DNA of 64,000 nucleotides, from assembly GCA_036507285.1 (NCBI GenBank), contig CM071836.1, positions 77,329,505-77,393,504 on the forward strand, given 5' to 3'. Positions 55,606-64,000 of the stretch are shown here, in pieces (the first letter of the stretch is position 1; each line of letters opens with the position of its first letter). The notes under the pieces were generated by a model. The model was given only the letters and a program-made list of their open reading frames with translations. It had not been told where the DNA came from and did no database searches. The translations under genes and the position numbers were made by a program. This DNA is from Trichosanthes cucumerina. Taxonomy: Eukaryota; Streptophyta; Magnoliopsida; Cucurbitales; Cucurbitaceae.

Positions 55606-56640
55606 AGTCCAACAGATCTTTCTTGCGCAACAATATATAATATTATTTGTCTCCTAGGTGTTGGGGCACCTAAGATAAGGGGGTTGGGTAGGTACTTTTT
55701 ATACTATCAACAACATTCTAGCATGCTTGATCCCAATTGAAATTTTCATCTTTCTTCATCAATATTTGAAAAGGTTGGCATCAACAAACTAAATTGGAAA
55801 TAAACTTTATAATGTAGGCCAAACGACTTAGAAAACTTCTCAACTCATGCAAGTTTCCAGGGTTTGACATTTTCTGGATGGCGTCAATTTTAAATTGATA
55901 TATCTCAATTCTTTTATGCCTTACGATGAAACAAAAGAACTTCCTGAAGTCGCACCAAATTCACACTTGAGAGGATTCATTCTCAATTGGTATTTCCTCA
56001 AGCGATCAAAGACTACTTTTAGGACCCCCGTTTGATCTTGTCCTTTTCCAGACTTAACCATGAGGTCATCAACATAACATTCAACATGTTTATGAAATAT
56101 ATCATCAAATATCTTTTACAAATATCTTTTATATCATCAATATATCATCATCTTGTAGCAATATATCTCTTTTGGGGTTCGCAATGTCGTCTTCTCTTCA
56201 TCCTCAAGAATCATTTGAATTTGATTGTATCCCGATGATCCATCCATGAAGGATAAAGCTTTGTGACTCATAATGACGTCTATCATGATTTCTGTAATAG
56301 GTAGTGAAAAATTATATTTCGGGCATGCGTTATTCAAATCACGAAAATCGATACAAATACAAAATTGCCCATTTTTTCTAACGGGGATAATATTTTCTAT
56401 CCATATCAGATATTTAACTTGCGAAAGAATCTTGTCTCGATTAGTTTACTGACTTTCACCTCGATCTGAGGGATGAGTTCAGGCTGAAAACGACTTTGAG
56501 CTTGCTTGATTGGTCGATATCCCTGTTTAGTGGCAAAGCGATGGCCAACTACTTTTGAGTCAAATCTTCACATTTCCCGGTATAACCAAGCAAAAATGTC
56601 CTTATATTAAGTGAGAAGACTCATATAATTGTCTTCCTCT
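55606..56640 (-). pseudogene. Tat/Ogre-like reverse transcriptase and start of RNase H
   Basis: Minus-strand pieces in several frames: an upstream part that includes RQK-like sequence, CIDFRDLNNACPKYNFSLPI near 56360, then LSFMDGSSGYNQIQM (frame 56137-56337), then the catalytic box as CYVDDLMVKS near 56070, and the FLGL segment near 55850. Further on, LGAPTPRRQIILYIVAQERS (55612-55670) is the start of the gypsy RNase H domain. Beyond 55606 homology stops. Many stops and shifts; old and dead. Confidence 0.8.
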
Positions 56641-57343
56641 TTACGAGTACATGACGAATTTATAAAAGTGGGGTGTGGTTCTGCCATCGTGCCAAGATTC
56701 ATTTCTTTAAGTTCACCCATTATCCACTTGCTACCATCTTCAAGTGGCGGTGGGGCTTCTTTTGCATTCTCTTCAGACGGTTCAACCTCTACTTCTTCTT
56801 CAAATGTGATGTGATGGCAAAAGGTCTCCCTTCATCTTATGCTGAAATCTTCCTTTTTAGGATTGGTGATGACTACGTTATGTCGTTTTATCCTTAACGA
56901 ACCTTTTATGGTTGACGACAACAAAACTTTTTCTTGTCATTCGAGAAGGAACAATGTTGCGAATGTCTCCGTCGATTCCTTTCTTTCTACATGACGAATC
57001 TTTTAAAATCTCCACCGACTTTTAGGTTCAATGTAGTTACGCTTAGCCTTTGAAGAGCCTTTCATTTCTCAATATAGCTACGCTTAGCCTTTGAAGAGTT
57101 GATGGTCGTGTCACAGTTGAAACTGAAAGTATGTTTTTCCTCTCATTCATGGGCACGTTTAATCTCTGGAAGGTTGATGACTGCACCAAAGTTTGGATTG
57201 ATGAGGTACTCTTCCCATTGCATGCAAGCACACTTAACTTTTGAAAAGCCAAAGGTCGAGTTGTATCCGAAGTTTGAGCTTATAAGAAACTTCCCTCTCC
57301 TGCATTGGATTTGTTAAACCTCTGAAAAGTTGACCGCCAAGTG
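56641..57343 (-). pseudogene. Tat/Ogre-like pol, region between protease and RT
   Basis: The minus strand holds degenerate linker sequence. The plus-strand words AGCCTTTGAAGAG recur at about 57045 and 57086, and similar words, with CTCATTC and TTGATG, recur at about 57140-57330, a loose tandem pattern often seen in this part of Tat-type elements. No clear domain is visible. Confidence 0.45.
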
Positions 57344-58335
57344 AGGAGAGTGCAGCCATTGGGCTTTAGTGGACAAAAATATATCTACAATGAGGAGAGT
57401 ACAGCCACTGGGCTTTAGTGGAGTGCTCCGTTGGTTTACGAATGTTGATTAGCTACGCTAAAGAGTTTGGTCGGCTAATCTTGTATCGTTGGAGCTCATG
57501 ATCTGTAGGTTCATTAGGTCCCCCTTACTAGCTTGGACTAAGCCTTGTAACATTTTGAGAGAAAAGAATTTGCAAATTTGGTTTTGGGAGAAATCGTTAA
57601 TTATATGTGATATATTTAATGAGTCATAGCTTAATTATGAATTAAATTATGATTAAAAGGAGATGGATATATTTAAATATGGTTTAAATATTGGATCGGT
57701 TTATAGCATGAATAAAGATTCATGTTCGGAAAATCGATCGGGATCGGACAATTTCTTTAATTTAATATTTGATATTAAATTAAATTAAAAATTAATTAAT
57801 TAATTAATTAAATTAATTTCAATTTAAAATCAATTTAATATTGATTTTAGAATTAAAATTAAAAAGAAAAAAAGTGGATTTTCATGGATTTTCCATGAAA
57901 TCCAAGTTGCCAACTTGCCATGATGATTCAACTCGAAATTGACCACCTCCATCTCAAGTTATCCTCATCACACTTGAGTTATCACTCTAATGAAGCTTGA
58001 TGAAGCTTTATATAATGGTGATTTGAGGTAACTTGATAGAATTTTGCAGAAAATTCAAAAAATTCCCGTTTTGTGACATTTGGGGACTCTTCTTACAAAT
58101 TCTCTCAATCTAGGATCTCACAATCCGTTCCAAGGCCTGAGGATAGTGAGGAAGACTCTAGAGGTGGTACACGAAATGTTCTTGTTGAAAATCATCCACC
58201 GAGTGAAGAGAATTTGATCTTCAAAGTTGAGTTTTCTATCACTCTGTTTTTCCAGCTTTGAGCATGGATTTTATTTTAACAAAATGGATCAAATTAGAGT
58301 GTTCAAGATCCTAAATTGCTTTCGCTTTCTTAATA
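57344..58335 (+). repeat. Copia-type LTR fragment, plus orientation
   Basis: Words such as ACGAATGTTGATTAG, TTGTATCGTTGGAGCT and GTAGGTTCATTAGGTCC match the right half of the family A LTR (7095-7170). An A+T-rich part (57640-57850) and a part of balanced composition follow, as in that LTR. The left part of the LTR and its GATTCCCTTCA end are missing. A segment of about 54 bp near the left border is duplicated. Confidence 0.6.
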
Positions 58336-59022
58336 TAGACTCTTTCACACCTAACCTTCATGAGACTGGAGTACACGCAACTGACGACCTGATATGCCTA
58401 AGAGCTGGAATCCTTTGGTTGGTGTTTCCCTCACTTCTTTAATCGTCGACCTCATTCACAGTTATTGATTTGTGTTTGTCATTCTTGCTTTCCCTTGTCT
58501 AGTTATGCGAATGTGTTCAAGCGACTTATATCCAAGTCTCCTTCTTGACGTAGGTAGGGTGTAACCCTCTTTTAAGAGCTTTCGTTGTGTCGAAGACAGT
58601 TTGGATCTTTCGTCAATGATCTTCAAACTCTCGAACTTGGTGTGCTTTGAAAAGTTATAGTTCGCCTTTGTCAGAAGTTTATATTCCTTAGGCTCAAATT
58701 CATCCTTCGTTCATCTCTCAGGTAACATTGCATTTATTTGTCCATCATCAGGTTTCTTGACCTCTTAGTTTGTTATCTTGGTGAAGGCGTGACAAAGTTT
58801 TCTTTTAGGATCTCAATATCACCGACTTTTAAATTTTCTGAACATTTTGCGAAAGGTGATTCGCTCTTCTTGCATCGAGATAAAGGGACGTAACGTAAAA
58901 TCGAGGGACTTGGGACGCCCTTTTTTAAAAAAAAACTTTGCCTCTTGCAAGGCTTGTTAAGGCTTCACATTTTCTAGGACCAAACATCTTGCTTCTTTGA
59001 CAACTTCATTTTCCTTCCCAAT
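58336..59022 (-). other. Degenerate Tat/Ogre-like internal sequence
   Basis: Lies between the copia LTR fragment and the protease. No frame is open for long and I cannot place a domain, but composition and position suggest it belongs to the linker between protease and RT. Confidence 0.4.
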
Positions 59023-59448
59023 TTATGGTTCTCGTTTGATCTTGTTGTTGTTTTTTATCAAGGGGGCCTCCACCGACACAGTTTCTCCTATGTTTTCACC
59101 ATTCAAGTAAAACTCCGCGTCCAAAAAATGGGACTTGGCCTCTAAAAATGGATTTATATCAACCTCCACTTTCTTGATGCCATCTTGGTAAAACTTGAAG
59201 CACTTATGCAATATGGAAGTTATCACCCCGTTTTCATGAATCCAAGGGTGACCTAGCAATAACCTGTAGGTGGTTTTGCAGTCGATGAAATGAAGTAAAG
59301 TTTCAATTTTTAGGTCACCAATGATGAGCTCTAAGTGAATCATGTTAATTGCTCGTTGACCTCCTTGGTTGAAGTCTTGGATTACCAATTTTCTATTCGT
59401 CAACTCTTCCATCGAGATGCCTAGTTGTTTCATAGTTGACTTAGGCAT
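59023..59448 (-). pseudogene. Tat/Ogre-like protease, C-terminal part
   Basis: A 141-codon frame: MPKSTMKQLGISMEELTNRK, INMIHLELIIGDLKIETLLH, then TYRLLLGHPWIHENGVITSI. This is the retropepsin fold of Tat/Ogre-type pol, where LLGRPWIH is a typical landmark. The active-site DSG segment would lie upstream near 59450-59520, where the minus strand has VNYESIVNIMPKST-type sequence, but I could not find an intact DSG. Confidence 0.75.
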
Positions 59449-61661
59449 TATATTAACAATTGATTCATAGTTAATAAGGATCTGACCAATCTTCTATTCT
59501 CGAGTGTATACTAAGATGAATAACAGCTTGTTGTGAGGCTTTGACCCTAGCAACAAGCCTTCATCAGTAGAACCTATTGACATGCAACATGAAACACATG
59601 GGTGCGCCATAGAGATTGGGGCGCTTGCACTATTAGAATTAATCAAGACCTCGATCAGAGCATCCTTGGTTGTCTAGGGGAGTGACAAAAGGTGATCTAA
59701 GCAGAAGGAATGTGAATTTTCTGGCTTGGTTACCCTCCTTAACGAGCTTGTTGGATCTTTATTAGTGTTGATGACATGGCATGCAACAAACTCAAGAGCC
59801 TCTTCTTGGTTGGCTTCTAAGAAGTGGCTTGGGAAGAATTCTACAAAAGTAACTATCTTCGAGGCTGGAAGAATTCTTCATTTTCTTGTACAGTGAGCTC
59901 CGACATTTTAGTAATCTTCCTAATCTTTCTCTTTGGGAGTTTACTTTTTTTTCACTACCAAAATACACAAGTTTCCTTAATTCTAAGCATAGTTTCGTTG
60001 TCGCTTCTTGCGACGGGTCACGACATTCCATTTGCTATTTTCATTTTCAATCTGTTTGCACCTTTCTTGAGTGCCCTTATTGTGTTGGTTTCTTTCTTGA
60101 ACATTCTTGCTTGAGGCAATCTTTTGTGACTGAAACGCAATGGGTTCAAAGGACCCAAACTGAATCATGCACTTTTTTTTCTCATGTAAGACGGTTGCAG
60201 ATGATTGGACACTTAGATTTGTCATTATTGCAGTGTGATTTGTTTGAGCTACCTCATCGAGGTCTAGCTCAATCTTCTTCTCACGAGCCAATCTTAAAAT
60301 TAGCTCTTTCAAAACAAAATATTTCTCTACTGGATGGCTAGTAACTCGGTGGTACTTGCAATAATTAGGATCGCCTACCTTTTTGAGCTTACTTAGTCAC
60401 TTGTATTCCGAGAGCTTAATGAGCTGTTTATATAGCAATTGCTCCAACATATGTGGGATTTCATAGTCTAAAAATGGATACACATTCTTCTTTCAAACTT
60501 AGGTGGCATCCCTCACCCGCTTCTTGTTGTTTTCCTGTCTTGATTTCTTTTTCTTTTGAGGAAAACTTCAGAAGGGTTGTGTTGACGGGCATGGATTGCT
60601 TGGATATGTTTTTTGTAGCCTTCTCTATGCCTTTAAATTCTTTTCTCTTTTTCTTTGTGTATGGGACTAAGAGGTCTTTATTTTCTCTGGTAGCGATGTT
60701 TAGCTCCATATCATGAGCACATGTCACTATTACCTCGAAAGAACGAGGTTTTATTTCCTGTAAAATATAAAATAGTCCCTAGTGCATACCCTGGGTGCAC
60801 ATTTTAACTATAGATATCTTTGTGAGTCGGTCTTTGTAATTGAGGCTCAATGCCCTTTAACGATTGATGTAGTCGATGACAGGTTCGTCCTTGTGTTGTT
60901 TTCCGTTAGTGAGTTCCATCATACTGATAACTTGCCCGTACTATAGAAGTAATTCTAGAAATCTATCTCAAATTGTTTCCAACTGTCAATCATCTCAGGA
61001 TCTAGATCGGTATCCCAATCAAATGCATTCCCTTTCAAGGTATGCACAAACTACTTAACCAGGAAGTCATCGCGTGTCCCAACATCTCAGTTTCAACAAA
61101 ATGAGCAATGTGCTCCTTTGGGTTGCCATTCCCATCGAACTATTGGAATTTTGGAGGTTCATATCCCATGGGCAACCTCAAGTTATTAATCCTCTTAGTG
61201 TACGGTTTGGATTACATGGGAGGAATTTGAGTGGGTCTGTCATATTGAGTCTTAATAGAGTTCATGATCATGTCTTGCGGTTGTTGGACAGATAAGGAAG
61301 CAACTGAAGCTGGGTGCGGCAGATGTTCCTCTTGGATGACAATTTTTCCCTCGTTATTCTTTCTTATTGCAAGGATTCAACGAGACTCAACTATTTCTTT
61401 ATTTTGAACTTGATTTTATAGATGGGTGATTTCAAGATCTCTTTCTTCCACCACCGTCATTAGGAGATTGATCTTTCTTTCCATCTCCGTCATCCTTTCA
61501 TCAGGGTCTACATCAACCATCATGACTAACATCACATCAGGATTAGATGTCTCCTTCAGTTGATCGGGGGCAAGAGTGGACTGGTCAAACAACAAGTTAT
61601 CTTTGACGAAAACTTTTCCCTTGGAAGCTTCATCCAATATTTTTATGATGTTGCTTGCCAC
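59449..61661 (-). pseudogene. Tat/Ogre-like gag, heavily broken
   Basis: The ATG at 61659-61661 starts MASNIIKILDEASKGKVFVK, with a heptad-like MTEMERKINLLMTVVEERDL stretch (coiled coil) near its end. The gag core follows in pieces, for example the frame 60461-60727 with THAHDMEL-type and KFSSKEKEIK segments, and 59983-60312 with LKELILRLAREKKIELDLDE in slightly changed form. Frameshifts and stops are frequent. In related elements this protein is about 600-700 residues long and forms the particle. Confidence 0.75.
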
Positions 61662-61820
61662 TGTATCAAAGGTTCAATCTTTACTTGTCTCGACCCCTTT
61701 TGAAAATGTGTGAGTAATCGGTCTCGTGTACACATGTCGTTCAAAGCAGCAATATGTGATATAGCTTTCTTTGGTGTCATGACTTGATCCGTAGGAGAAA
61801 TAGATGAGAAGTAGAGTGGT

Positions 61821-61839
61821 CCCACTGGGCGTGCCAAAT
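61821..61839 (-). other. Primer binding site of the outer Tat/Ogre-like element
   Basis: The minus strand reads TGGCACGCCCAGTGGGACC two bases after the LTR end. It begins with TGG, complementary to a tRNA CCA tail. I do not assign the tRNA with certainty. Confidence 0.75.
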
Positions 61840-61840
61840 C

Positions 61841-62810
61841 TGTTCACATGAAATATAACAAAGAAATTTAGTATGTGTAATAAACTTGTATTTGTATAAA
61901 TTTCGATATAGTGAGTACAATCTCTAATATTTGATCCTCTAATTCTCTCTCCTACTTGTGTGCTTTTATCGAGGTTTAAAGTTATTGTTCTCGAGGTTGA
62001 CACTTCAATGGATTCTTGATCTCCATGAAGTGTTCTTCGTTCAGACGATGTTTGATCTTCAGGAGCTTCTAGAGACTTCTCAGCTTTGTTTCTCAATTCT
62101 CTCTAAACTTCTTCTGTTCTGATGTTGAAACTTCAACGGATTCTTAGGGCATTCTTGATCTTCGTGATGTGTTTTTCGTCTAGATGGTATTTGATCTTAA
62201 GGAGTTTCTGGAGACTTCTCAACTTTATTTCTGAATTCTCTCCGAAATTCTTCTATTCTGAGGTTGAAACTTCAACGGATTCTTGGAGTATTCTTTATCT
62301 CCGTAAAGTTTTCTTCGTTCAGATGATGTTTGATCTTCAGGAGCTCACACCTTCATTTCTGAATTCTCACTGAACTTCTTAATTTTTGAACCCCTGAAAT
62401 GAAGGAGAAAGCTCTCTATTTATAAAGTTTCTCAAGGACTCCAGGTGGGTTTGGGCTAATCATTTTGGATTGAGTTTGATTAACTTTGGATTAGCCCTTC
62501 TGGACTGTGTTTAGTTGATTTTGGGTATTGCCTCTAAACTGGGTCTGGTTGACTTTGGGTCTTGCCTCTAGACTGGATTTGATTGATTTTGGGTCTCGCC
62601 TCTCGACTGGGCTTGGACCTTGCCAATTGGGTCTTCAATTCGAGCTTTTGTTTTCCAAATTTCAAATAACTCAATTGTATAGTTGGATTAGTCATAATTT
62701 AATTTAGGGATTATTGCCATTTTAAAAACTCTCTAATTAAATAAAATTTCGGCATCAATGTTGAATAATGACGTGACGATTTCTAGTTGGTCGAAATTTT
62801 TGTTTCAACA
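61841..62810 (-). repeat. 5' LTR of the outer Tat/Ogre-like element
   Basis: TGTTCACATG at the left and TTTCAACA at the right on the plus strand, so TGTTGAAA...TGAACA on the minus strand; 970 bp. It contains about three copies of a 130-140 bp repeat (anchors at 61996, 62124 and 62263). The right flank ATGAG equals the flank left of 298. Confidence 0.8.
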
Positions 62811-63143
62811 ATGAGATTTGAATATTTTCATCAAAATCATTTGGTTCTTAATTTATGTCGGAAGGGAGGAAGAACCATGTTTTGTAGAGTGAGAATTAGA
62901 ACATTTTGAGCAATCACACAATAGTAAAGCACTTCAAAGTTCTTACATATAAGATTGATAGGTTGATTTAAACTCATAACACACAAGTTTCTATTAGCTA
63001 AATCCCCTTTAAATTTCAATTTATTTGAATCTGACTATTAGCTAAATCCCCTTTAAATTTCAATTTATTTGAATCTGACTGTATGATTTGATTTAAGTTG
63101 ATTAGATCTTTCCGGTCATCAAAATTTTTAATATATAACTTAT
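62811..63143. other. Flanking A+T-rich sequence with a 44-bp tandem duplication
   Basis: Outside the nested element. 62991-63034 and 63035-63078 are two identical 44-bp units starting CTATTAGCTAAATCCCCTTT. No gene is supportable. Confidence 0.8.
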
Positions 63144-63582
63144 TGTAAACATGTGTAGGATAAATGCCCATCCACATGCCATTATATCACCCATGTCATG
63201 TGGCAAATTATACTTAGACATAGTGTCCTCCATGTGTCCATTTCTCACCAATTCTTAGTGTCCAATTGTTCCACATCCTTCTTGCCATTTAGCCTATAAA
63301 TAGTGGCTTATGGTGGTTTATGAAAGATGCATCCATTGGTGAAATTCTCTCCAATTCTCTTCATTCTCTCTCACTTTCTCTTTTTAGTCTTTATTTAATT
63401 TTCCATAAATTTCCACTATCTCTTTATTTATATCATATATATTGCCCCCACTTTCCAAACACTTATTTTAATATTATTATTATTATTTTATTATTCTTAT
63501 TTTATTATTATAAATATATTATTATATTAGTATTTTAATATTGGTAAAATTATACCCGGTTTTCATCCTATTTTCACAACAC
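63144..63582 (+). repeat. 5' LTR of copia element 4
   Basis: TGTAAACATGTG...TTCACAACA, about 440 bp, with a TATA box in GCCTATAAATAGTGGC near 63293 and pyrimidine-rich sequence after it. It is followed by a PBS and gag. The left border is an estimate from the TG and from the position of the TATA box. The 3' LTR lies outside the window. Confidence 0.65.
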
Positions 63583-63600
63583 GTTATCAGCACGAAGCTC
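63583..63600 (+). other. Primer binding site of copia element 4
   Basis: CGTTATCAGCACGAAGCT follows the LTR. ACGTTATCAGCACGA is the usual junction of LTR and PBS in this copia group, with TATCAGCACGA probably pairing to an internal or truncated initiator tRNA segment. Confidence 0.6.
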
Positions 63601-63723
63601 TGCCGATTTTTCAACTGAAGGTAAGTCCTCCGGGTAAGCCATTTTTTTTAATAATAAAATGTTATTTTGCATGTCTAATTGATTTCCTAATGTAAATGCA
63701 ATTTCTTTGTATATAGTATTACT

Positions 63724-64000
63724 ATGGCAAATCTTGCAAAATTAGAATTTGCGATACCGGATATTAATGGAAATAACTACTTGTCATGGGTCCTTGATCT
63801 TTGAGATCCATTTAGACTCCATGAATCTTGGAGAAACAATTAAAGAAGGAAATGATGCATCAAATCAAGAAAAAGCCAAAGTTATGATCTTCCTTCGCCA
63901 TCATCTTCACGAGGATTGAAAATGGAGTATCTTACAATAAAAGATCCCTACATTCTATGGCAAGGCTTGAAAGAAAGGTATGATCATCAAAAAGCAGTTA
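63724..64000 (+). pseudogene. Copia element 4 gag, frameshifted and cut by the window end
   Basis: The ATG at 63724 starts MANLAKLEFAIPDINGNNYL followed by SWVLDL and a stop (63802-63804); a missing piece of about one codon plus a shift explains it. The gag continues in another frame (EIHLDSMNLGETIKEG, then ASNQEKAKVMIFLRHHLHED) and shifts again near 63920, before MEYLTIKDPYILWQGLKERY. This is a different copia group from elements 1-3. It runs off the window. Confidence 0.8.

Larger units (their letters stand above)
298..62810 (-). mobile_element. Inferred Tat/Ogre-like Ty3/gypsy element, expanded by nested insertions
   Basis: Related LTRs lie at 61841-62810 (5' LTR, minus orientation) and 298-876 (3' LTR). 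The 5' LTR is followed by a PBS with sequence TGGCACGCCCAGTGGGACC on the minus strand. The 3' LTR is preceded by a purine-rich GAAGTGGG tract. The bases just outside both LTRs are ATGAG (293-297 and 62811-62815), a perfect 5-bp target duplication. Gag, protease and RT remnants of this lineage lie at 55606-61661 on the same strand. The element's own DNA is probably 8-10 kb; the rest is later insertions. The alternative is two unrelated insertions of one family with a chance 5-base match. Confidence 0.55.

Noticed and set aside
55438..55673. GGTGCCCC and GGGGCACC as terminal inverted repeats of a small DNA transposon
   Set aside because: The right-hand word encodes LGAPTP in the RNase H remnant, so it is coding sequence of the Tat/Ogre element, and no target duplication fits.
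63320..63538. A frame of 72 codons with hydrophobic composition
   Set aside because: It is the pyrimidine-rich and A+T-rich right part of the copia element 4 LTR.

Overview
This is nuclear DNA of a flowering plant made almost entirely of transposable elements nested inside one another. No host gene is recognisable. The A+T-rich background, the LTR retrotransposon lineages (copia with UBN2-type gag, chromovirus-like Ty3/gypsy, Athila/Tat-like Ty3/gypsy), a tRNA-derived SINE, a hAT MITE, a Mutator-like fold-back element and a plastid 16S rRNA fragment all point to a eudicot. The copia and gypsy proteins resemble the gag/pol types that are abundant in cucurbit genomes; that assignment is an inference from memory of those families. 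The setting looks like pericentromeric or other heterochromatic DNA.

Layout. Bases 1-127 are the reverse complement of the 5' end of plastid rrn16. From 298 to 62810 I infer one very old minus-strand Tat/Ogre-like gypsy element. Its 5' LTR (61841-62810) has a primer binding site (PBS) beside it, its 3' LTR (298-876) has a purine-rich tract beside it, and both outer edges carry the same 5-bp flank, ATGAG. Almost everything else lies inside it: a solo LTR with tandem arrays (993-2187); a Mutator-like fold-back element with 9-bp target duplications (2660-4287); a plus-strand Tekay/Del-like gypsy element whose recognisable parts run from about 5416 to 53057; and a SINE, a copia-type LTR and a hAT MITE at 53092-54921. 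The Tat/Ogre coding remnants (gag, protease, RT) lie at 55606-61661.

The plus-strand gypsy element is itself split. Its 5' LTR holds two nested solo-LTR insertions (6199-8087; 8262-10950, the latter containing 9300-10169). Its pol stops at 15012 in the integrase zinc-finger region and resumes at 39907 in the integrase core. The gap holds a minus-strand copia element with mismatched LTR families (15013-33390), a plus-strand copia element inside that element's 3' LTR (16523-25171), and a non-autonomous Athila-like element (33391-39906). The gypsy 3' LTR is interrupted by a copia LTR (40663-52255), which is interrupted in turn by a 9.8-kb minus-strand copia element with equal-length LTRs (42093-51935).

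To the right of the large element (62811-64000) lie a 44-bp tandem duplication and the start of a further plus-strand copia element (5' LTR, PBS, frameshifted gag). Nearly every coding region is broken. The longest open frames are the Athila-like gag (405 codons) and a protease-to-integrase fusion frame (374 codons). I found no new cellular system. The most unusual items are the fold-back element with a triplicated terminal repeat, the GC-rich palindrome clusters in the copia leaders, the hybrid copia element, the gag-protease-only Athila derivative, and the 62-kb nested element that can be read from its terminal signatures.
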